A stretch of 64,000 bases of DNA from Streptomyces sp. NBC_01235 (GCF_035989285.1 NZ_CP108513.1:2542001-2606000), one strand, 5' to 3'. Numbered from the stretch's first letter, positions 11,112 through 22,422 are shown. A program made the numbers and translations. The notes: generated from the letters alone by a model not told the origin.

Positions 11112-13780
11112 TTGGCCGTTTCCGCCACGAGCCGCTCGACGGCGTCCACGGCCTCGCCGACGGCGGCCGGGTTCTGGCCGCCGCCCTGGGCGACGTCCGG
11201 CTTGCCGCCACCGCCGCCGCCGAGGGTCTTGGCGGCCGAACGGACCAGGTCGCCGGCCTTGAGGCCGCGCTCGCGGGCGGCCTCGTTGGTGGCGATGACG
11301 GTCAGCGGCTTGCCGTTGTTGACCGTGAACAGGGCGACCACCGCGGCGCGTCCGCCCTGGATGCGGCCGCGCACGTCGAGGACCAGCCTGCGCAGGTCGT
11401 CGGGGGTCGTGCCGTCCGGGACCTGGCCGGTGACGACGGCGACGCCGTGGACGTCCTTGGCGGACTCGGCGAGACCGGCGGCGGCCTGGAGGACCTTCTC
11501 GGCGCGGAACTTCTCGATCTCCTTCTCGGCGTCCTTCAGCTTGCCGAGCATGGCGGACACCTTCTCCGGGAGCTCCTCCGGACGACCCTTGATCAGCTCC
11601 TGGAGCTGGGCGACGACGGTGTGCTCACGGGCGAGGAAGTTGTAGGCGTCGACACCGACCAGGGCCTCGATACGGCGCACACCCGACCCGATCGACGACT
11701 CGCCGAGCAGCTTCACCAGGCCCAGCTGGGCGGTGTTGTGCACGTGCGTACCGCCGCACAGCTCCTTGGAGAAGTCGCCGATGGTCACGACGCGGACGCG
11801 CTCACCGTACTTCTCGCCGAACTCGGCGATGGCGCCCTGCTTCTTGGCCTCGTCGAGGCTCAGGATCTCGGCGTGCACGTCCAGGTCGCGGGCGAGCACC
11901 TCGTTGATCTTCTGCTCGACGTCGGTCATCACGGCCGTCGGGACGGCGGACGGGGAACCGAAGTCGAAGCGGAAGCGGCCGGGCTGGTTCTCGGAACCGG
12001 CCTGGGCGGCCGTCGGGCCGAGGGCGTCGCGCAGGGCCTGGTGGGTGAGGTGGGTGGCCGAGTGGGCGCGGGCGATGGCCGTGCGGCGGCGGGAGTCGAT
12101 CGAGGCCTGGGCCTTGGCACCGACGGTGACCTCACCGACCTGGACGACGCCCTTGTGGACGTACACCCCGGGGACCGGCTTCTGGCAGTCGCGGATCTCG
12201 ATGACGGCACCCGTGTCGACCTTGATACGGCCGGTGTCGCCGATCTGGCCGCCGCCCTCGGCGTAGAAGGGGGTGCGGTCGAGGACGATCTCGACCTCGT
12301 CGCCCTCCGTGGCGGCCGGGGAGGAGGTGCCGTCGACGAGGATGCCGACGATCGTGGACTCGCCCTCGGTGTCGGAGTAACCGATGAAGTCGGTCTCGCC
12401 GGCCTTGTCGGCGATCTCGCGGTAGGCGCCGACGCCGGCGTGGCCGGTCTTCTTGGCCTGGGCGTCGGCCTTGGCGCGCTCCCGCTGCTCCTTCATCAGG
12501 CGCCGGAAGCCGTCCTCGTCCACGGACAGCCCCTGCTCGGCGGCCATTTCGAGGGTGAGATCGATCGGGAAGCCCCAGGTGTCGTGGAGCAGGAACGCCT
12601 TGTCGCCGGCGAGGACCTTGCCACCGGACTGCTTGGTCTCGGTGACGGCCGTGTCGAGGATGTTGGTGCCGGCCTTCAGCGTCTTGACGAAGGCGTTCTC
12701 CTCGGCCAGGGCGACCTTCTCGATGCGCTCGCGGTCGGACACGAGCTCCGGGTACTGCTGGCCCATCATCTCGATCACGACGTCGATCAGGTCCTTGACG
12801 ACCAGACCCGTGGCGCCGAGCAGGCGCATGTTGCGGATGGCGCGGCGCATGATGCGGCGCAGGACGTAGCCGCGGCCCTCGTTGCCGGGGGTGACGCCGT
12901 CGCCGATGAGCATCACGGACGTGCGCATGTGGTCGGTGACCACGCGCAGGGAGACGTCGGAGTCGTGGGCCTCGCCGTACTCGACGCCGGTCAGCTCGGT
13001 GGCCTTCTTGATGACGGCCATGGAGGTGTCGATCTCGTACATGTTCTGCACACCCTGCAGAATCATGGCGAGGCGCTCCATGCCGAGGCCCGTGTCGATG
13101 TTCTTGCTCGGCAGGTCGCCCAGGATCTCGAAGTTGTCCTTGCCGATGCCCTCGCCGCGCTCGTACTGCATGAAGACGAGGTTCCAGATCTCCACGTACC
13201 GCTCGTCGTTGACGGCGGGGCCGCCCTCGACGCCGAACTCGGGGCCGCGGTCGTAGTTGATCTCGGAACAGGGGCCGCAGGGGCCGGGAACGCCCATGGA
13301 CCAGTAGTTGTCCTTCATGCCCAGGCGCTGGATGCGCTCCTTGGGCACACCGACGACCTCGTGCCAGATGCGCTCGGCCTCGTCGTCGTCCTTGTAGACG
13401 GTGATCCAGAGCTTCTCCGGCTCCAGGCCGTAACCACCCTTGTCCTGGGGCGTGGTGAGCAGCTCCCAGGCGTAACTGATGGCGCCTTCCTTGAAGTAGT
13501 CGCCGAAGGAGAAGTTGCCGCACATCTGGAAGAACGTGCCGTGGCGGGTGGTCTTGCCGACTTCTTCGATGTCGGGCGTGCGCACGCACTTCTGCACGCT
13601 GGTGGCGCGCGCGAAGGGCGGCTTGACCTCACCCAGGAAGTAGGGCTTGAAGGGCACCATGCCGGCCGGGACGAGGAGCAGAGTCGGGTCGTCCGCGATG
13701 AGCGACGCCGAAGGGACGACGGTGTGCCCGCGCTCCTCGAAGAAGCTCAGCCAGCGGCGGCGAATCTCGGCCGACTCCAT
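11108..13780 (-). CDS. alaS: alanyl-tRNA synthetase
   Basis: The 890-aa class II synthetase charges tRNA-Ala and edits mischarged Ser and Gly. The catalytic domain is N-terminal ([20 protein letters not shown]). The editing domain has HSATHLTH and CGGTHVHNT, which hold zinc-binding residues. The C-Ala region ends with the glycine-rich [15 protein letters not shown] segment. Its ATG overlaps the stop of the upstream small membrane-protein gene (ATGA at 13777-13780 region), so translation is coupled. Confidence 0.98.
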   Translation of the reverse strand: MESAEIRRRWLSFFEERGHTVVPSASLIADDPTLLLVPAGMVPFKPYFLGEVKPPFARATSVQKCVRTPDIEEVGKTTRHGTFFQMCGNFSFGDYFKEGAISYAWELLTTPQDKGGYGLEPEKLWITVYKDDDEAERIWHEVVGVPKERIQRLGMKDNYWSMGVPGPCGPCSEINYDRGPEFGVEGGPAVNDERYVEIWNLVFMQYERGEGIGKDNFEILGDLPSKNIDTGLGMERLAMILQGVQNMYEIDTSMAVIKKATELTGVEYGEAHDSDVSLRVVTDHMRTSVMLIGDGVTPGNEGRGYVLRRIMRRAIRNMRLLGATGLVVKDLIDVVIEMMGQQYPELVSDRERIEKVALAEENAFVKTLKAGTNILDTAVTETKQSGGKVLAGDKAFLLHDTWGFPIDLTLEMAAEQGLSVDEDGFRRLMKEQRERAKADAQAKKTGHAGVGAYREIADKAGETDFIGYSDTEGESTIVGILVDGTSSPAATEGDEVEIVLDRTPFYAEGGGQIGDTGRIKVDTGAVIEIRDCQKPVPGVYVHKGVVQVGEVTVGAKAQASIDSRRRTAIARAHSATHLTHQALRDALGPTAAQAGSENQPGRFRFDFGSPSAVPTAVMTDVEQKINEVLARDLDVHAEILSLDEAKKQGAIAEFGEKYGERVRVVTIGDFSKELCGGTHVHNTAQLGLVKLLGESSIGSGVRRIEALVGVDAYNFLAREHTVVAQLQELIKGRPEELPEKVSAMLGKLKDAEKEIEKFRAEKVLQAAAGLAESAKDVHGVAVVTGQVPDGTTPDDLRRLVLDVRGRIQGGRAAVVALFTVNNGKPLTVIATNEAARERGLKAGDLVRSAAKTLGGGGGGKPDVAQGGGQNPAAVGEAVDAVERLVAETAK

Positions 13781-14151
13781 CAGTGGTCCTCATTCCGGTT
13801 GTACGGGTTCTTCGTCTGCGAGTACGTCGTGTTCTCGATGTGCTCGGGGTACTTGGGGGTACTGCGGTTGTTCTCGATGGCGGCGTACCGCCTGGGTGCG
13901 GGGAGTTCGGGGTCCTCGTGGATCCCCAGCGCCTCCCCCAGCTCGGCCTCCCGCTGGGCCATGTTGTCGCGGACGTCGAGGGCGAAGCCCACCGCACGGT
14001 CCTTGAGGCGCGCTCCCGTCTCGAGCGCCTTGTTGGCCGCGGTCGCGGCGAGGCTCTCGGGGGTCAGCTGCCTCAGCTTGCGGTTGACCTTGGTGGTGGC
14101 CCAGACACCGGCGGCGACGCCCGTGGTGAACCAGAAGGTACGGCGGAACAT
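13780..14151 (-). CDS. small conserved membrane-anchored protein (DUF6167-like)
   Basis: The 123-aa product starts [20 protein letters not shown], one short hydrophobic segment next to basic residues. A helical middle ([43 protein letters not shown]) leads to a polar tail. This looks like the DUF6167-type proteins found next to alaS in actinobacteria. Function is unknown. The gene sits between the DUF948-like gene and alaS, overlapping alaS by four bases. Confidence 0.75.
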   Translation of the reverse strand: MFRRTFWFTTGVAAGVWATTKVNRKLRQLTPESLAATAANKALETGARLKDRAVGFALDVRDNMAQREAELGEALGIHEDPELPAPRRYAAIENNRSTPKYPEHIENTTYSQTKNPYNRNEDH

Positions 14152-14159
14152 CGCTGGCT

Positions 14160-14600
14160 TCAGTCCCTCTTTCCACGGGGCTTGCGCTTCTCCCGCCGGG
14201 AGACCGTACGGCCCACGATCACGGTACGCCGGGGTTCCCTCGCGGGCACCCCGTCCTTGCGGCCGCCGAGGGCGCGGCGGACGCCGTAGCCGAAGGCCGC
14301 GACCTTCACCAGGGGGCCGCCGAAGGTGGAGGCGACCGTGGTGGACAGCGCCGACGCGTTCGACGTGACCTCCTGGACGTCGGTGGCGATCGCGTCGACC
14401 CGGTCGATCTGGGTCTGCGCGGAGCGCACCGCCGCGGAGGCGTCGGCCAGCAGCGGGACGGCCTGTTCGGTCACGTCCGCGACGAGCCGGGTGGTCGCCC
14501 TGAGCGTCTGGGCCAGCCTTGCCAGCGCGACGGCGAGGAAGGAGACCAGGATCGCCCAGAACACGGCCACCAGGATGCCGGCCACCTCTCCACCGGACAC
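14160..14600 (-). CDS. DUF948 family membrane-anchored protein
   Basis: The 146-aa protein begins with a GTG start and an N-terminal hydrophobic helix (about 4-26, VAGILVAVFWAILVSFLAVA). A long amphipathic or coiled-coil stretch (about 30-100) and a basic tail follow. This arrangement is typical of DUF948. The role is unknown. It is the first gene of a run into the DUF6167-like gene and alaS. Confidence 0.8.
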   Translation of the reverse strand: MSGGEVAGILVAVFWAILVSFLAVALARLAQTLRATTRLVADVTEQAVPLLADASAAVRSAQTQIDRVDAIATDVQEVTSNASALSTTVASTFGGPLVKVAAFGYGVRRALGGRKDGVPAREPRRTVIVGRTVSRREKRKPRGKRD

Positions 14601-14696
14601 TGCGCACCCGCTCCCTGTACTGACGAACAGCTATCTCTGGAGGCGAGCCTATCGCGCCGACAACGGCGGTCCGTACCGGATTAGGGGTGCGCGAAA

Positions 14697-14739
14697 GCCC
14701 GCCGTCCCACCCGCCCCGAAGGGCAGGGAGACGGCGGGC
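14697..14739 (-). terminator. rpsD terminator
   Basis: An inverted repeat of GCCCGCCGTC (14697-14706) and its complement (14730-14739), with further pairing inside, lies about 50 bp past the rpsD stop. On the minus strand it is followed by TTTCGC. Confidence 0.65.
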
Positions 14740-14786
14740 CGAGGTGCGGAAGTCCTACGACCGCCGCGAACCGATCCGGGAGGGGA

Positions 14787-15401
14787 TCAGCGGGCGTAGT
14801 ACTCGACGACGAGCTGCTCGTCGCAGATCACCGGGATCTCCTTGCGGTTCGGCTCACGGTCCAGGCGGAAGGCCAGGGCGCGGAGGTTCACCTGGAGGTA
14901 GCGCGGGGTCTCGCCGTCGGGGGCGAAGCCGCCCTCACGGGCGATGGAGAAGAGGGTCTTCTCGCGGCTGCGCTCACGAACCATCACGACGTCGTCGGGA
15001 CGGACGCGGAAGGACGGCTTGTCGACCTTCTGGCCGTTGACCTCGATGTGGCCGTGGACGACCATCTGGCGGGCCTGGTAGATCGTGCGGGCGATGCCCG
15101 AACGCAGGACCAGCGCGTCGAGACGGCGCTCGAGCTCGATGATCAGGGCCTCACCGGTCTTGCCCTGGACCTTGGAGGCACGCTCGTAGGCGCGGACGAG
15201 CTGACGCTCGGACACGTCGTACTGCGCGCGCAGACGCTGCTTCTCGAGCAGACGGACCTTGTAGTCCGAGTTCTGCTTGCGGCCACGGCCGTGCTCGCCC
15301 GGCGGGTAGGGGCGGGCCTCGAAGTACTTGACGGCCTTCGGGGTCAGCGCGATGCCGAGGGCACGCGACTTCTTGACCTTGGGGCGGGACTGATTCGCCA
15401 C
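14787..15401 (-). CDS. rpsD: 30S ribosomal protein S4
   Basis: S4 binds 16S rRNA early in 30S assembly and often represses its own mRNA. The 204-aa product has the S4 N-terminal domain and the S4 RNA-binding domain (about residues 92-155, [20 protein letters not shown]). The GTG at 15399-15401 gives [16 protein letters not shown], the usual Streptomyces start. It is monocistronic with its own terminator. Confidence 0.97.
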   Translation of the reverse strand: MANQSRPKVKKSRALGIALTPKAVKYFEARPYPPGEHGRGRKQNSDYKVRLLEKQRLRAQYDVSERQLVRAYERASKVQGKTGEALIIELERRLDALVLRSGIARTIYQARQMVVHGHIEVNGQKVDKPSFRVRPDDVVMVRERSREKTLFSIAREGGFAPDGETPRYLQVNLRALAFRLDREPNRKEIPVICDEQLVVEYYAR

Positions 15402-15719
15402 TGTCTTTTCTCTTTCCTGAATACGGCTCACCAGGGTTAAGGGAGGTCGCATCCGCAGCCGGGGAAACCCGTTTTCCGTCCTTGCGGACAGGCCGGGCAG
15501 CCGCTCCCTGGTCTGGGCACATGTGCAGCACGCGAGTGGCCCACCGACCTGTTCCGGAGTTCCGGGTGGTGGTGGGCTGCCCGCGACACCGTTCGACGGT
15601 GCGCGACGCTCCTGGAAACCCCTGCCCGAGGGCCGGGTCTCCGGCTGGATGTCCCGTTCTGGTGAACCGGCCTGGGGCCGGACACGGGACGCAGCACTTC
15701 GGGCGAGTCTACAGGGTGC
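15402..15719. other. 318-bp intergenic region between rarA and rpsD
   Basis: No gene was seen. Close to the rarA stop lies a compound inverted repeat: GTCCCG (15651-15656) pairs with CGGGAC (15685-15690) and encloses CCGGCCTGGGGCCGG (15667-15681). It is probably the rarA terminator or part of the rpsD leader. The rpsD promoter should be here, but no clear -35/-10 pair could be fixed. Confidence 0.5.
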
Positions 15720-17075
15720 TCACGACCCCTTGCGACCGAGGTGCTGCCTGGTCCACTCGACCGCGTCCGCGTAGCGGGCCTCGGCGCCGTGCCGGGTAGG
15801 GGCGTAGTACTCACGGCCGTTGATCGCGTCCGGCGCGTACTGCTGGGCGGCGATGCCCTCGGGCAGGTCGTGCGGGTACACGTACCCCTGGGCGTGCCCC
15901 AGCTTGGCGGCGCCTTTGTAGTGCCCGTCGCGCAGGTGCGGCGGGACGGGCCCGGCCAGCCCCTTGCGTACGTCCTCCAGGGCGGCGCCGATCGCCGTGG
16001 TGGCGGCGTTGGACTTGGGGGCCAGGGCGAGGGCGATGGTGGCGTGGCTGAGGGTGAGGGCGGCCTCGGGGAAGCCGATCATGGCGACGGCCTGGGCGGC
16101 GGCGACCGCGATCGGCAGGGCGTTCGGATCGGCGAGGCCGATGTCCTCGCTGGCGGAGATCATCAGGCGGCGGGCGATGAAGCGGGGGTCCTCGCCGGCC
16201 TCGATCATGCGGGCCAGGTAGTGCAGGGCGGCGTCGACGTCCGATCCCCGGATGGACTTGATGAGGGCGCTGGCGACGTCGTAGTGCTGGTCGCCGTCGC
16301 GGTCGTACTTCACGGCCGCCCGGTCGACCGTCTGCTCCAGGGTCTGCAGGGTGATATCGGTCTCGTCCTGGTCGAGGGCGGCGCCTGCGGCGGCCTCCAG
16401 GGCGGTGAGGGCGCGGCGGGCGTCGCCGCCGGCGATGCGCAGGAGGTGGGCCTCGGTGTCCTCGGGGAGGGTGACGGCGCCCTTGAGGCCGCGGTCGTCA
16501 CTCAGCGCGCGCTGGACGAGATCGCGGAGGTCGTCGTCGGTGAGGGGTTCGAGGGTCAGCAGGAGGGAGCGGGACAGGAGCGGGGAGATGATCGAGAAGT
16601 ACGGGTTCTCCGTCGTCGCCGCGATCAGCGTGACCCAGCGGTTCTCGACGGCCGGGAGGAGGGAGTCCTGCTGGGCCTTGCTGAAGCGGTGGATCTCGTC
16701 GAGGAAGAGGACGGTCTCCTTGCCGTAGCCGCCGATGGCGCGGCGGGCTCCGTCGATGACGGAGCGGACCTCCTTGACGCCCGCGGTGATGGCCGACAGC
16801 TCCACGAACCGCTTGTTGGTGGCCTTGGAGACGACGTACGCCAGAGTCGTCTTCCCCGTGCCGGGCGGCCCCCAGAGGATCACGGACGACGGGCCGGCCG
16901 GGCCCTTGGCGCTCTCCCCGACCAGGCGGCGCAGGGGTGAGCCCGGCTTCAGCAGGTGCTGCTGGCCCACCACCTCGTCGAGCGTGCGCGGGCGCATCCG
17001 GACCGCCAGGGGGCTCCCCGCGGGGTCCTTCTCCTGGCGGTCTTCTGCTGCGGCGGTGAACAGGTCGGGCTCCAC
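15720..17075 (-). CDS. rarA: RarA (MgsA-like) replication-associated AAA+ ATPase
   Basis: RarA acts at stalled replication forks and interacts with SSB. The 451-aa protein has Walker A GPPGTGKT (about residues 69-76), Walker [16 protein letters not shown] and a [10 protein letters not shown] sensor region. The C-terminal tetramerisation domain has the family motif [20 protein letters not shown]. Length is normal. The same gene lies near alaS in mycobacteria. Confidence 0.95.
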   Translation of the reverse strand: MEPDLFTAAAEDRQEKDPAGSPLAVRMRPRTLDEVVGQQHLLKPGSPLRRLVGESAKGPAGPSSVILWGPPGTGKTTLAYVVSKATNKRFVELSAITAGVKEVRSVIDGARRAIGGYGKETVLFLDEIHRFSKAQQDSLLPAVENRWVTLIAATTENPYFSIISPLLSRSLLLTLEPLTDDDLRDLVQRALSDDRGLKGAVTLPEDTEAHLLRIAGGDARRALTALEAAAGAALDQDETDITLQTLEQTVDRAAVKYDRDGDQHYDVASALIKSIRGSDVDAALHYLARMIEAGEDPRFIARRLMISASEDIGLADPNALPIAVAAAQAVAMIGFPEAALTLSHATIALALAPKSNAATTAIGAALEDVRKGLAGPVPPHLRDGHYKGAAKLGHAQGYVYPHDLPEGIAAQQYAPDAINGREYYAPTRHGAEARYADAVEWTRQHLGRKGS

Positions 17076-17134
17076 ACATCGGAGCCTACGTCAGGGGTCC
17101 GACACTCCTGTCCGGGACCGGGTCCGGGCCGGGC

Positions 17135-17794
17135 TCAGGCCCAGAGGTCGGTGCCCCAGCGGGTCAGGATCAGCATGGCGATGATGCCGACGTGGGTGGC
17201 CGGCAGGACCCAGGTGAACTCGCCGAAGAACCGCTTCAGCCAGCCCGGTGCGGGCAGGAAGTCGTTGCGCACGTTGAACGACGTGACGTACCAGAACATG
17301 GTGATCGTCGCGACCCAGGCCAGCGAGCACCACAGGCACAGGGCGTTGATCTCGTACAGGGACTGGTACTGCAGCCAGGTGCAGAAGGCGACGCCGAAGA
17401 GGGTGCCGAAGTTGAAGGTCAGCCAGTACCAGCGGGGGAAGCGGGCCCGGGCCAGCAGGCTCATGCCGACGCAGATGACGATGCCGTAGGCGACGAGGCC
17501 GAGCATCGGGTTGGGGAAGCCGAAGGCTGCGGCCTGCTTGCTCTCCATGACGCTGCCGCAGGACACGATCGGATTGATGCTGCAACTGGGGGTGAACGTC
17601 TTGCCGTCCACCTTGCCTTCGAGGATCTTGAACTTGTCGATCGTGATGACCCACGCGGCGAGCAGACCGGCCGCGCCGGTGATCAGCAGCAGGATCGCGA
17701 ACGCGCGGCTGCCGCCCACCGTCCGGGGCTCGGTCGCGGCGACGCGCTCGGGCTCGGACTCCGTGGAGACGTCTTTGACTGTCGTCTTGCTCAT
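17135..17794 (-). CDS. vitamin K epoxide reductase (VKOR) family membrane protein
   Basis: VKOR homologues in actinobacteria reoxidise DsbA-like thiol oxidases with menaquinone. The 219-aa protein has about five hydrophobic helices. The loop cysteines lie in SCSINPIVSCGSVM (Cys71 and Cys79) and the active-site CLWC at 153-156, so both redox pairs are present. The ATG at 17792-17794 is preferred to the GTG one codon upstream. A DsbA-family gene (63489) is elsewhere in the window and might be a partner, though this is speculative. Confidence 0.92.
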   Translation of the reverse strand: MSKTTVKDVSTESEPERVAATEPRTVGGSRAFAILLLITGAAGLLAAWVITIDKFKILEGKVDGKTFTPSCSINPIVSCGSVMESKQAAAFGFPNPMLGLVAYGIVICVGMSLLARARFPRWYWLTFNFGTLFGVAFCTWLQYQSLYEINALCLWCSLAWVATITMFWYVTSFNVRNDFLPAPGWLKRFFGEFTWVLPATHVGIIAMLILTRWGTDLWA

Positions 17795-17957
17795 CACGCC
17801 GATCCGTCACTTGAGAGTGGGCCATCTTCGGGCAGGGGCCATTGTGCCGCACAAGGCCGTGTATCCACCGTTCGGTGGACGTAAGGAAGTACGTACGGAG
17901 GGCCCGGGGCGTTCGGTTTCGGCCGACGGGCGAAGCGGGACAGCACACGCGAACGAA

Positions 17958-17985
17958 GGGTGCCGGATCGGACGACCCGACACCC
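17958..17985 (-). terminator. hisS terminator
   Basis: A GGGTG...CACCC inverted repeat with an inner CGG/CCG and TC/GA stem lies just past the hisS stop. On the minus strand it is followed by TTCGTTCG. Confidence 0.6.
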
Positions 17986-17995
17986 CGGCGAGGCG

Positions 17996-19258
17996 CTAAC
18001 CCAGCCTCGCCTCCAGTTCCGCCACGATCTCGTTCACGCCGATCGCCGTCTGCTCGCCGGTCTCCATCTCCTTGAGCTGGACGACGCCCTCGGCGAGGTC
18101 GCGTTCGCCGGCGACGATCGTGTAGCGGGCCCCGCTGCGGTTGGCGTTCTTCATGGCGCCCTTGAGCCCCTTGGCGCCGTAGGAGAAGTCGGCCGCGACA
18201 CCGAGCTTGCGCAGCTCTGTGACCTTCGCGAACAGCACCCGGCGGGCCGCCTCGCCCAGCGGGACCGCATAGACGGACGTCGAGGCCGGCAGCGCCGGCT
18301 CCACGCCCTCCGCCTCCAGTGCGAGCACCGTACGGTCGACGCCCAGGGCCCAGCCCACCGACGGCAGCGCGGGACCGCCGATCATCTCGGAGAGACCGTC
18401 GTAGCGGCCGCCGCCGCCCACCGCGGACTGGGAACCCAGTCCGTCGTGGACGAACTCGAAGGTCGTACGGGTGTAGTAGTCAAGGCCGCGGACCAGCTTG
18501 GGGTCGTCCTCGAAGGCGACGCCCGCCGCCGTGATCAGCTCGCGGACCTCCTCGTGGTACGCCTTGCAGGCGTCGCAGAGGTAGTCACGCAGGAGGGGGG
18601 CGTCCCCGAGCTGCTTCTGGACAGACTCGCGCTTGTCGTCGAGGACACGGAGGGGGTTGATCTCCGCACGGCGCAGCGTGTCCTCGTCGAGGTCCAGACC
18701 CCGCAGGAAGTTCTGCAGCGCCTCCCGGTACACCGGACGGCACTCCTTGTCGCCCAGGCTGTTGAGGAGGATGCGGAAGTTCCTGAGGCCCAGCGAGCGG
18801 TACGCCTGGTCCGCCAGGATGATCAGCTCGGCGTCCAGCGCCGGGTCCTCGGCGCCGATCGCCTCGGCGCCGACCTGCGAGAAGTGCCTGTAGCGGCCTG
18901 CCTGCGGCTTCTCGTACCGGTAGTACGAGCCCGAGTACCAGAGCTTGACCGGCAGGTTGCCCTGCTTGTGCAGGTTCGCCTCCAGCGCCGCGCGCAGCAC
19001 GGACGCCGTGCCCTCGGGGCGCAGAGCCAGCTTGTCGCCGCCCTTGGTCTCGAAGGCGTACATCTCCTTGCTGACGATGTCGGTGGACTCACCGACACCT
19101 CGCGCGAACAGGCTGACGTCCTCGAAGCCAGGCGTCTCGATGTAGCCGTAACCGGAGTTGCGCAGCGGGGAGGCGATCGCCTCACGCACCGCGAGGAACT
19201 TCGCGGAACGCGGCGGAATCAGGTCGTACGTGCCCCTGGGGGCCTGAAAGGTGCTCAC
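17996..19258 (-). CDS. hisS: histidyl-tRNA synthetase
   Basis: The 420-aa class II synthetase has motif 2 in [17 protein letters not shown]. The histidine-specific motifs appear as [15 protein letters not shown] and, near 300, GGGGRYDGL, and the C-terminal anticodon-binding domain is complete. The GTG at 19256-19258 begins [13 protein letters not shown]; the open frame extends further without homology. It lies 13 bp after the MBL hydrolase gene, so the two are probably cotranscribed, the same pairing as in mycobacteria. Confidence 0.96.
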   Translation of the reverse strand: MSTFQAPRGTYDLIPPRSAKFLAVREAIASPLRNSGYGYIETPGFEDVSLFARGVGESTDIVSKEMYAFETKGGDKLALRPEGTASVLRAALEANLHKQGNLPVKLWYSGSYYRYEKPQAGRYRHFSQVGAEAIGAEDPALDAELIILADQAYRSLGLRNFRILLNSLGDKECRPVYREALQNFLRGLDLDEDTLRRAEINPLRVLDDKRESVQKQLGDAPLLRDYLCDACKAYHEEVRELITAAGVAFEDDPKLVRGLDYYTRTTFEFVHDGLGSQSAVGGGGRYDGLSEMIGGPALPSVGWALGVDRTVLALEAEGVEPALPASTSVYAVPLGEAARRVLFAKVTELRKLGVAADFSYGAKGLKGAMKNANRSGARYTIVAGERDLAEGVVQLKEMETGEQTAIGVNEIVAELEARLG

Positions 19259-19271
19259 GGGAAGTCTCTCG

Positions 19272-19985
19272 TCACATTCCTCGTCGGGGAGGGGTCGTCG
19301 AACCCGCTCCCTGGCCGGTCGCCACCTGCCGCAGATACGGGTTGGCGGCGCGCTCCTGGCCGATGGTCGTCTGGGGGCCGTGGCCGGACAGCACCACGGT
19401 CGAGTCCTCGAGCGGCAGGCACACACGAGCCAGCGAGTCGAGCATCTCGGCCATGTCACCGCCGGGCAGGTCGGTGCGTCCGATGGAGCCGGCGAACAGC
19501 AGATCCCCGGAGAAGAAGACCGAGGGGATCTCGGTCGTCTCGGGCATCCGGAAGGTCACCGACCCCTTGGTATGGCCCGGCGCGTGCGCGACGGAGAACT
19601 CCAGACCCGCCAGGTCCAGCCGTACGCCGTCGGTCAGTTCACGGACGTCGTCCGGCTCCCCCACGGTCAGCTCGCCCATCAGCGGCATCCCGATGGACCG
19701 GCCGAGCGCCTTCTCGGGGTCGCTCATCATGTACCGGTCCTCGGGGTGGATCCAGGCCGGTACGTCGTGCGCGCCGCACACCGGGACGACCGAGGCCACA
19801 TGGTCGATGTGACCGTGGGTGAGGACGACGGCGACGGGCTTGAGCCGATGCTTCCTGATCGCTTCCTCGACTCCTGGGGCCGCCTGGTGGCCCGGGTCGA
19901 TGATCACGCACTCCTCGCCGGCGGCGGGGGCGACGAGATAACAGTTCGTCCCCCAGGCCCCGGCGGGGAACCCGGCAATGAGCAC
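19272..19985 (-). CDS. metallo-beta-lactamase-fold hydrolase (glyoxalase II-like)
   Basis: The 237-aa protein has the zinc-binding [10 protein letters not shown] motif, a second histidine site in [10 protein letters not shown], an aspartate in FFSGDLLF and a final histidine in LSGHGPQT. It is most like small glyoxalase II/YcbL-type hydrolases. The substrate is unknown. The start is GTG (19983-19985). It precedes hisS and is divergent from the cyclophilin gene, an arrangement conserved in actinobacteria. Confidence 0.9.
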   Translation of the reverse strand: MLIAGFPAGAWGTNCYLVAPAAGEECVIIDPGHQAAPGVEEAIRKHRLKPVAVVLTHGHIDHVASVVPVCGAHDVPAWIHPEDRYMMSDPEKALGRSIGMPLMGELTVGEPDDVRELTDGVRLDLAGLEFSVAHAPGHTKGSVTFRMPETTEIPSVFFSGDLLFAGSIGRTDLPGGDMAEMLDSLARVCLPLEDSTVVLSGHGPQTTIGQERAANPYLRQVATGQGAGSTTPPRRGM

Positions 19986-20164
19986 GATCGTCCTTCGTTT
20001 GTGTCGATACGCGTGGGCTTCTGGCAGCTGCGCCAGTGGTCAGAGCCTACCGGCGCTGCCGTTTCCTCAGCGAACCCATATACGGTACGGGGCACACGCA
20101 GGCGGTCGGCTCACAAGACGCACGCGTCCCAGTCGACGTACGAGACGCACGAGGAGAGAACCCG

Positions 20165-20980
20165 GTGGTCACCCAGGAACAGCGGAAGCGTCAGCTCGCC
20201 CGGGAGAAGTTCTTGCGGCAGCAGCAGCGGCGCACCTCCGCCCGACGCAAGGCTCGGGTGCGCAACTCGGTGATCGCGTCGGTGCTCGGCGTGATCATCA
20301 TCGGCAGCCTGGCGCTGTACACGACCGGCGTCCTGAAGGACGACGACAAGGCGAACGCGAGCTCGCAGACGACGCCGTCCGCGGCGCCCAGCGCCGCGAA
20401 GGACCCGTGCGAGAAGGCGGCTGCGGGCTCGGTCAAGACGCAGACCTGGAAGAAGGAGCCGGCGGTCACGATCGACACGTCGGCGAAGTACACGATGACG
20501 CTCGCGACGACGTGCGGTGACATCGGCATAGCACTGAAGGCCAAGGCCGCGCCGCACACGGTGAACTCGTTCGACTTCCTCGCCGGCAAGGGCTACTTCG
20601 ACCACACCAAGTGCCACCGGCTCACCACCAACGGCATCTACGTGCTGCAGTGCGGCGACCCGACGGGCCAGGGCAGCGGCGGCCCCGGCTACACCATTCC
20701 GGACGAGAACCTGAAGGACGCCAGCCTCAAGAGCAACGTCTACCCGGCGGGCACGGTCGCGATGGCCAACACCGGTCAGGCGCACACCGGCGGCAGCCAG
20801 TTCTTCCTCGTCTACCAGGACAGTCAGCTGCCGCCCAGCTACACGCCGTTCGGTACGTTGTCGGCCGACGGCATGAAGGTTCTGCAGAAGATCGCCGCCG
20901 CGGGCGAGAACACCGGCGCCGGTGACGGGGCCCCGAACGCGACGGTCGTGATCAACAAGGCGACGGTCACGAAATCCTGA
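20165..20980 (+). CDS. membrane-anchored cyclophilin-type peptidyl-prolyl isomerase
   Basis: The 271-aa product has a basic, Gln/Arg-rich N-terminus (about 1-32), one hydrophobic anchor (about 35-55) and an Ala/Ser/Thr linker. A cyclophilin domain (about 100-268) follows, with CHRLTTNGIYVLQCGDP, GTVAMANTG and GSQFFLVY. It should act on secreted or cell-wall proteins outside the membrane. The GTG at 20165 follows GAGGAGAGAA. It is divergent from the MBL gene; the relA-ppi-MBL-hisS neighbourhood matches mycobacteria. Confidence 0.93.
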   Translation: MVTQEQRKRQLAREKFLRQQQRRTSARRKARVRNSVIASVLGVIIIGSLALYTTGVLKDDDKANASSQTTPSAAPSAAKDPCEKAAAGSVKTQTWKKEPAVTIDTSAKYTMTLATTCGDIGIALKAKAAPHTVNSFDFLAGKGYFDHTKCHRLTTNGIYVLQCGDPTGQGSGGPGYTIPDENLKDASLKSNVYPAGTVAMANTGQAHTGGSQFFLVYQDSQLPPSYTPFGTLSADGMKVLQKIAAAGENTGAGDGAPNATVVINKATVTKS

Positions 20981-21137
20981 CGACAATCCGACGACCAGGG
21001 GGCGGTCAACTGCGCAATTTCGGTCGCGCTGGATGCGGACAGGCGGCCCGCCGGTCGCCTATGTTGGCCGTGACGAAACTGTGGACGATGCCCAGGGGCG
21101 CTGAAGCCCCTCGGAGGCATCATGTGGAGGAGGCGCT

Positions 21138-22370
21138 GTGAGCAGCGACCCGTGGGGCCGCGTCGACGAGACGGGCACCGTGTACGTGCGTACGGCCGAC
21201 GGCGAGCAGGTGGTCGGTTCCTGGCAGGCGGGCTCCCCCGAGGAAGCCCTGGCCTACTTCGAGCGCAAGTACGAGGGCCTGGTTGTCGAGATCGGCCTCC
21301 TCGAGAAGCGAGTGCAGACCACCGATCTGTCGGCGAAGGACGCCCAGGTCGCCATCGACCACATCCGCGACCAGGTGGACGCGCATCACGCGGTCGGCGA
21401 TCTTCAGGCGCTGCGGGACCGGCTGGACAAGCTCGTGGCGACCGTCGAGTCGCGGCGCGAGGAGCGCAAGCAGCAGCGCGCCAAGCAGTCCGACGAGGCC
21501 CGCAAGGCCAAGGAGGACCTGGTCACCGAGGCGGAGCAGCTGGCGCAGTCCGACCAGTGGCGGGCCGCCGGTGAGCGACTGCGCGCCCTGGTGGACACCT
21601 GGAAGGGCCTGCCGCGGCTGGACCGCAAGTCGGACGACGAGCTGTGGCACCGGTTCTCGCACGCGCGCTCGGCGTTCTCCAAGCGTCGCAAGGCGCACTT
21701 CGCGCAGCTGGACGCGCAGCGCGAGGATGCCCGCCGGATCAAGGAGCGGCTGGTCTCCGAGGCCGAGGCGCTGTCCGGTTCCACGGACTGGGGTCCGACG
21801 GCCGCGCGCTACCGCGAGCTGATGACGGAGTGGAAGGCGGCGGGCCGCGCCCAGCGCGAGCACGAGGACGATCTGTGGAACCGCTTCCGCGGCGCCCAGG
21901 ACGTCTTCTTCGCCGCCCGCAGCTCGGTGTTCGCCGAGCGGGACGCGGAGCAGACGGAGAACCTGAAGCTCAAGGAGGAGCTGGCCGAGGAGGCCGAGAA
22001 GCTCCTGCCGATCGGTGACCTGAAGTCGGCACGTGCCGCGTTCCGCTCGATCAACGAGCGCTGGGAGGCCATCGGCCACGTCCCGCGCGACGCGCGGCCG
22101 AAGGTCGAGGGCCGGATGCACGCCGTGGAGCGGGCGATCCAGGAGTCCGAGGAGACCGAGTGGCGCCGGACGAACCCGGAGGCGCGCGCGCGTGCCGAGG
22201 GTCTGACCGGTCAGCTCCAGGCCGCCGTTGACAAGCTGCGGACGCAGATCGAGCAGGCCCGCGCCCAGGGCAACTCCGCGAAGGCCGACAAGCTGGAGCG
22301 GGAGCTGGAGGGCCGTCAGGCGCTGCTGGACCAGGCGCTGAAGGGCCTGCAGGAGTTCGGCGGCCAGTAA
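21138..22370 (+). CDS. DUF349 coiled-coil protein
   Basis: The 410-aa cytoplasmic protein has an N-terminal segment with TVYVRTADGEQVVGSWQAG. Several DUF349 repeats follow, each with W-x5-R and helical charged motifs (WRAAGERLRALVDTWKGLPR, WGPTAARYRELMTEWKAAGR, LWNRFRGAQDVFFAAR). The C-terminal third is a predicted coiled coil. The function is not established. The GTG start has GGAGGAGG upstream. A small hairpin AGGGGCGCTGAAGCCCCT (21094-21111) lies in its leader. Confidence 0.87.
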   Translation: MSSDPWGRVDETGTVYVRTADGEQVVGSWQAGSPEEALAYFERKYEGLVVEIGLLEKRVQTTDLSAKDAQVAIDHIRDQVDAHHAVGDLQALRDRLDKLVATVESRREERKQQRAKQSDEARKAKEDLVTEAEQLAQSDQWRAAGERLRALVDTWKGLPRLDRKSDDELWHRFSHARSAFSKRRKAHFAQLDAQREDARRIKERLVSEAEALSGSTDWGPTAARYRELMTEWKAAGRAQREHEDDLWNRFRGAQDVFFAARSSVFAERDAEQTENLKLKEELAEEAEKLLPIGDLKSARAAFRSINERWEAIGHVPRDARPKVEGRMHAVERAIQESEETEWRRTNPEARARAEGLTGQLQAAVDKLRTQIEQARAQGNSAKADKLERELEGRQALLDQALKGLQEFGGQ

Positions 22371-22422
22371 GGACCGTGCGGTGAGGCCCGGTTGGCTCCA
22401 CCGAGGTTGTCTTTCGAACGTG

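Noticed and set aside
11447..14368. Long open frame on the plus strand across alaS (973 codons)
   Set aside because: It is antisense to a clearly recognisable alaS; its composition is that of a high-GC shadow frame and it has no family features.
21094..21111. Hairpin AGGGGCGCTGAAGCCCCT before the DUF349 gene as a riboswitch or attenuator
   Set aside because: Single short stem with no T-tract and no alternative pairing seen; too little to support regulation.
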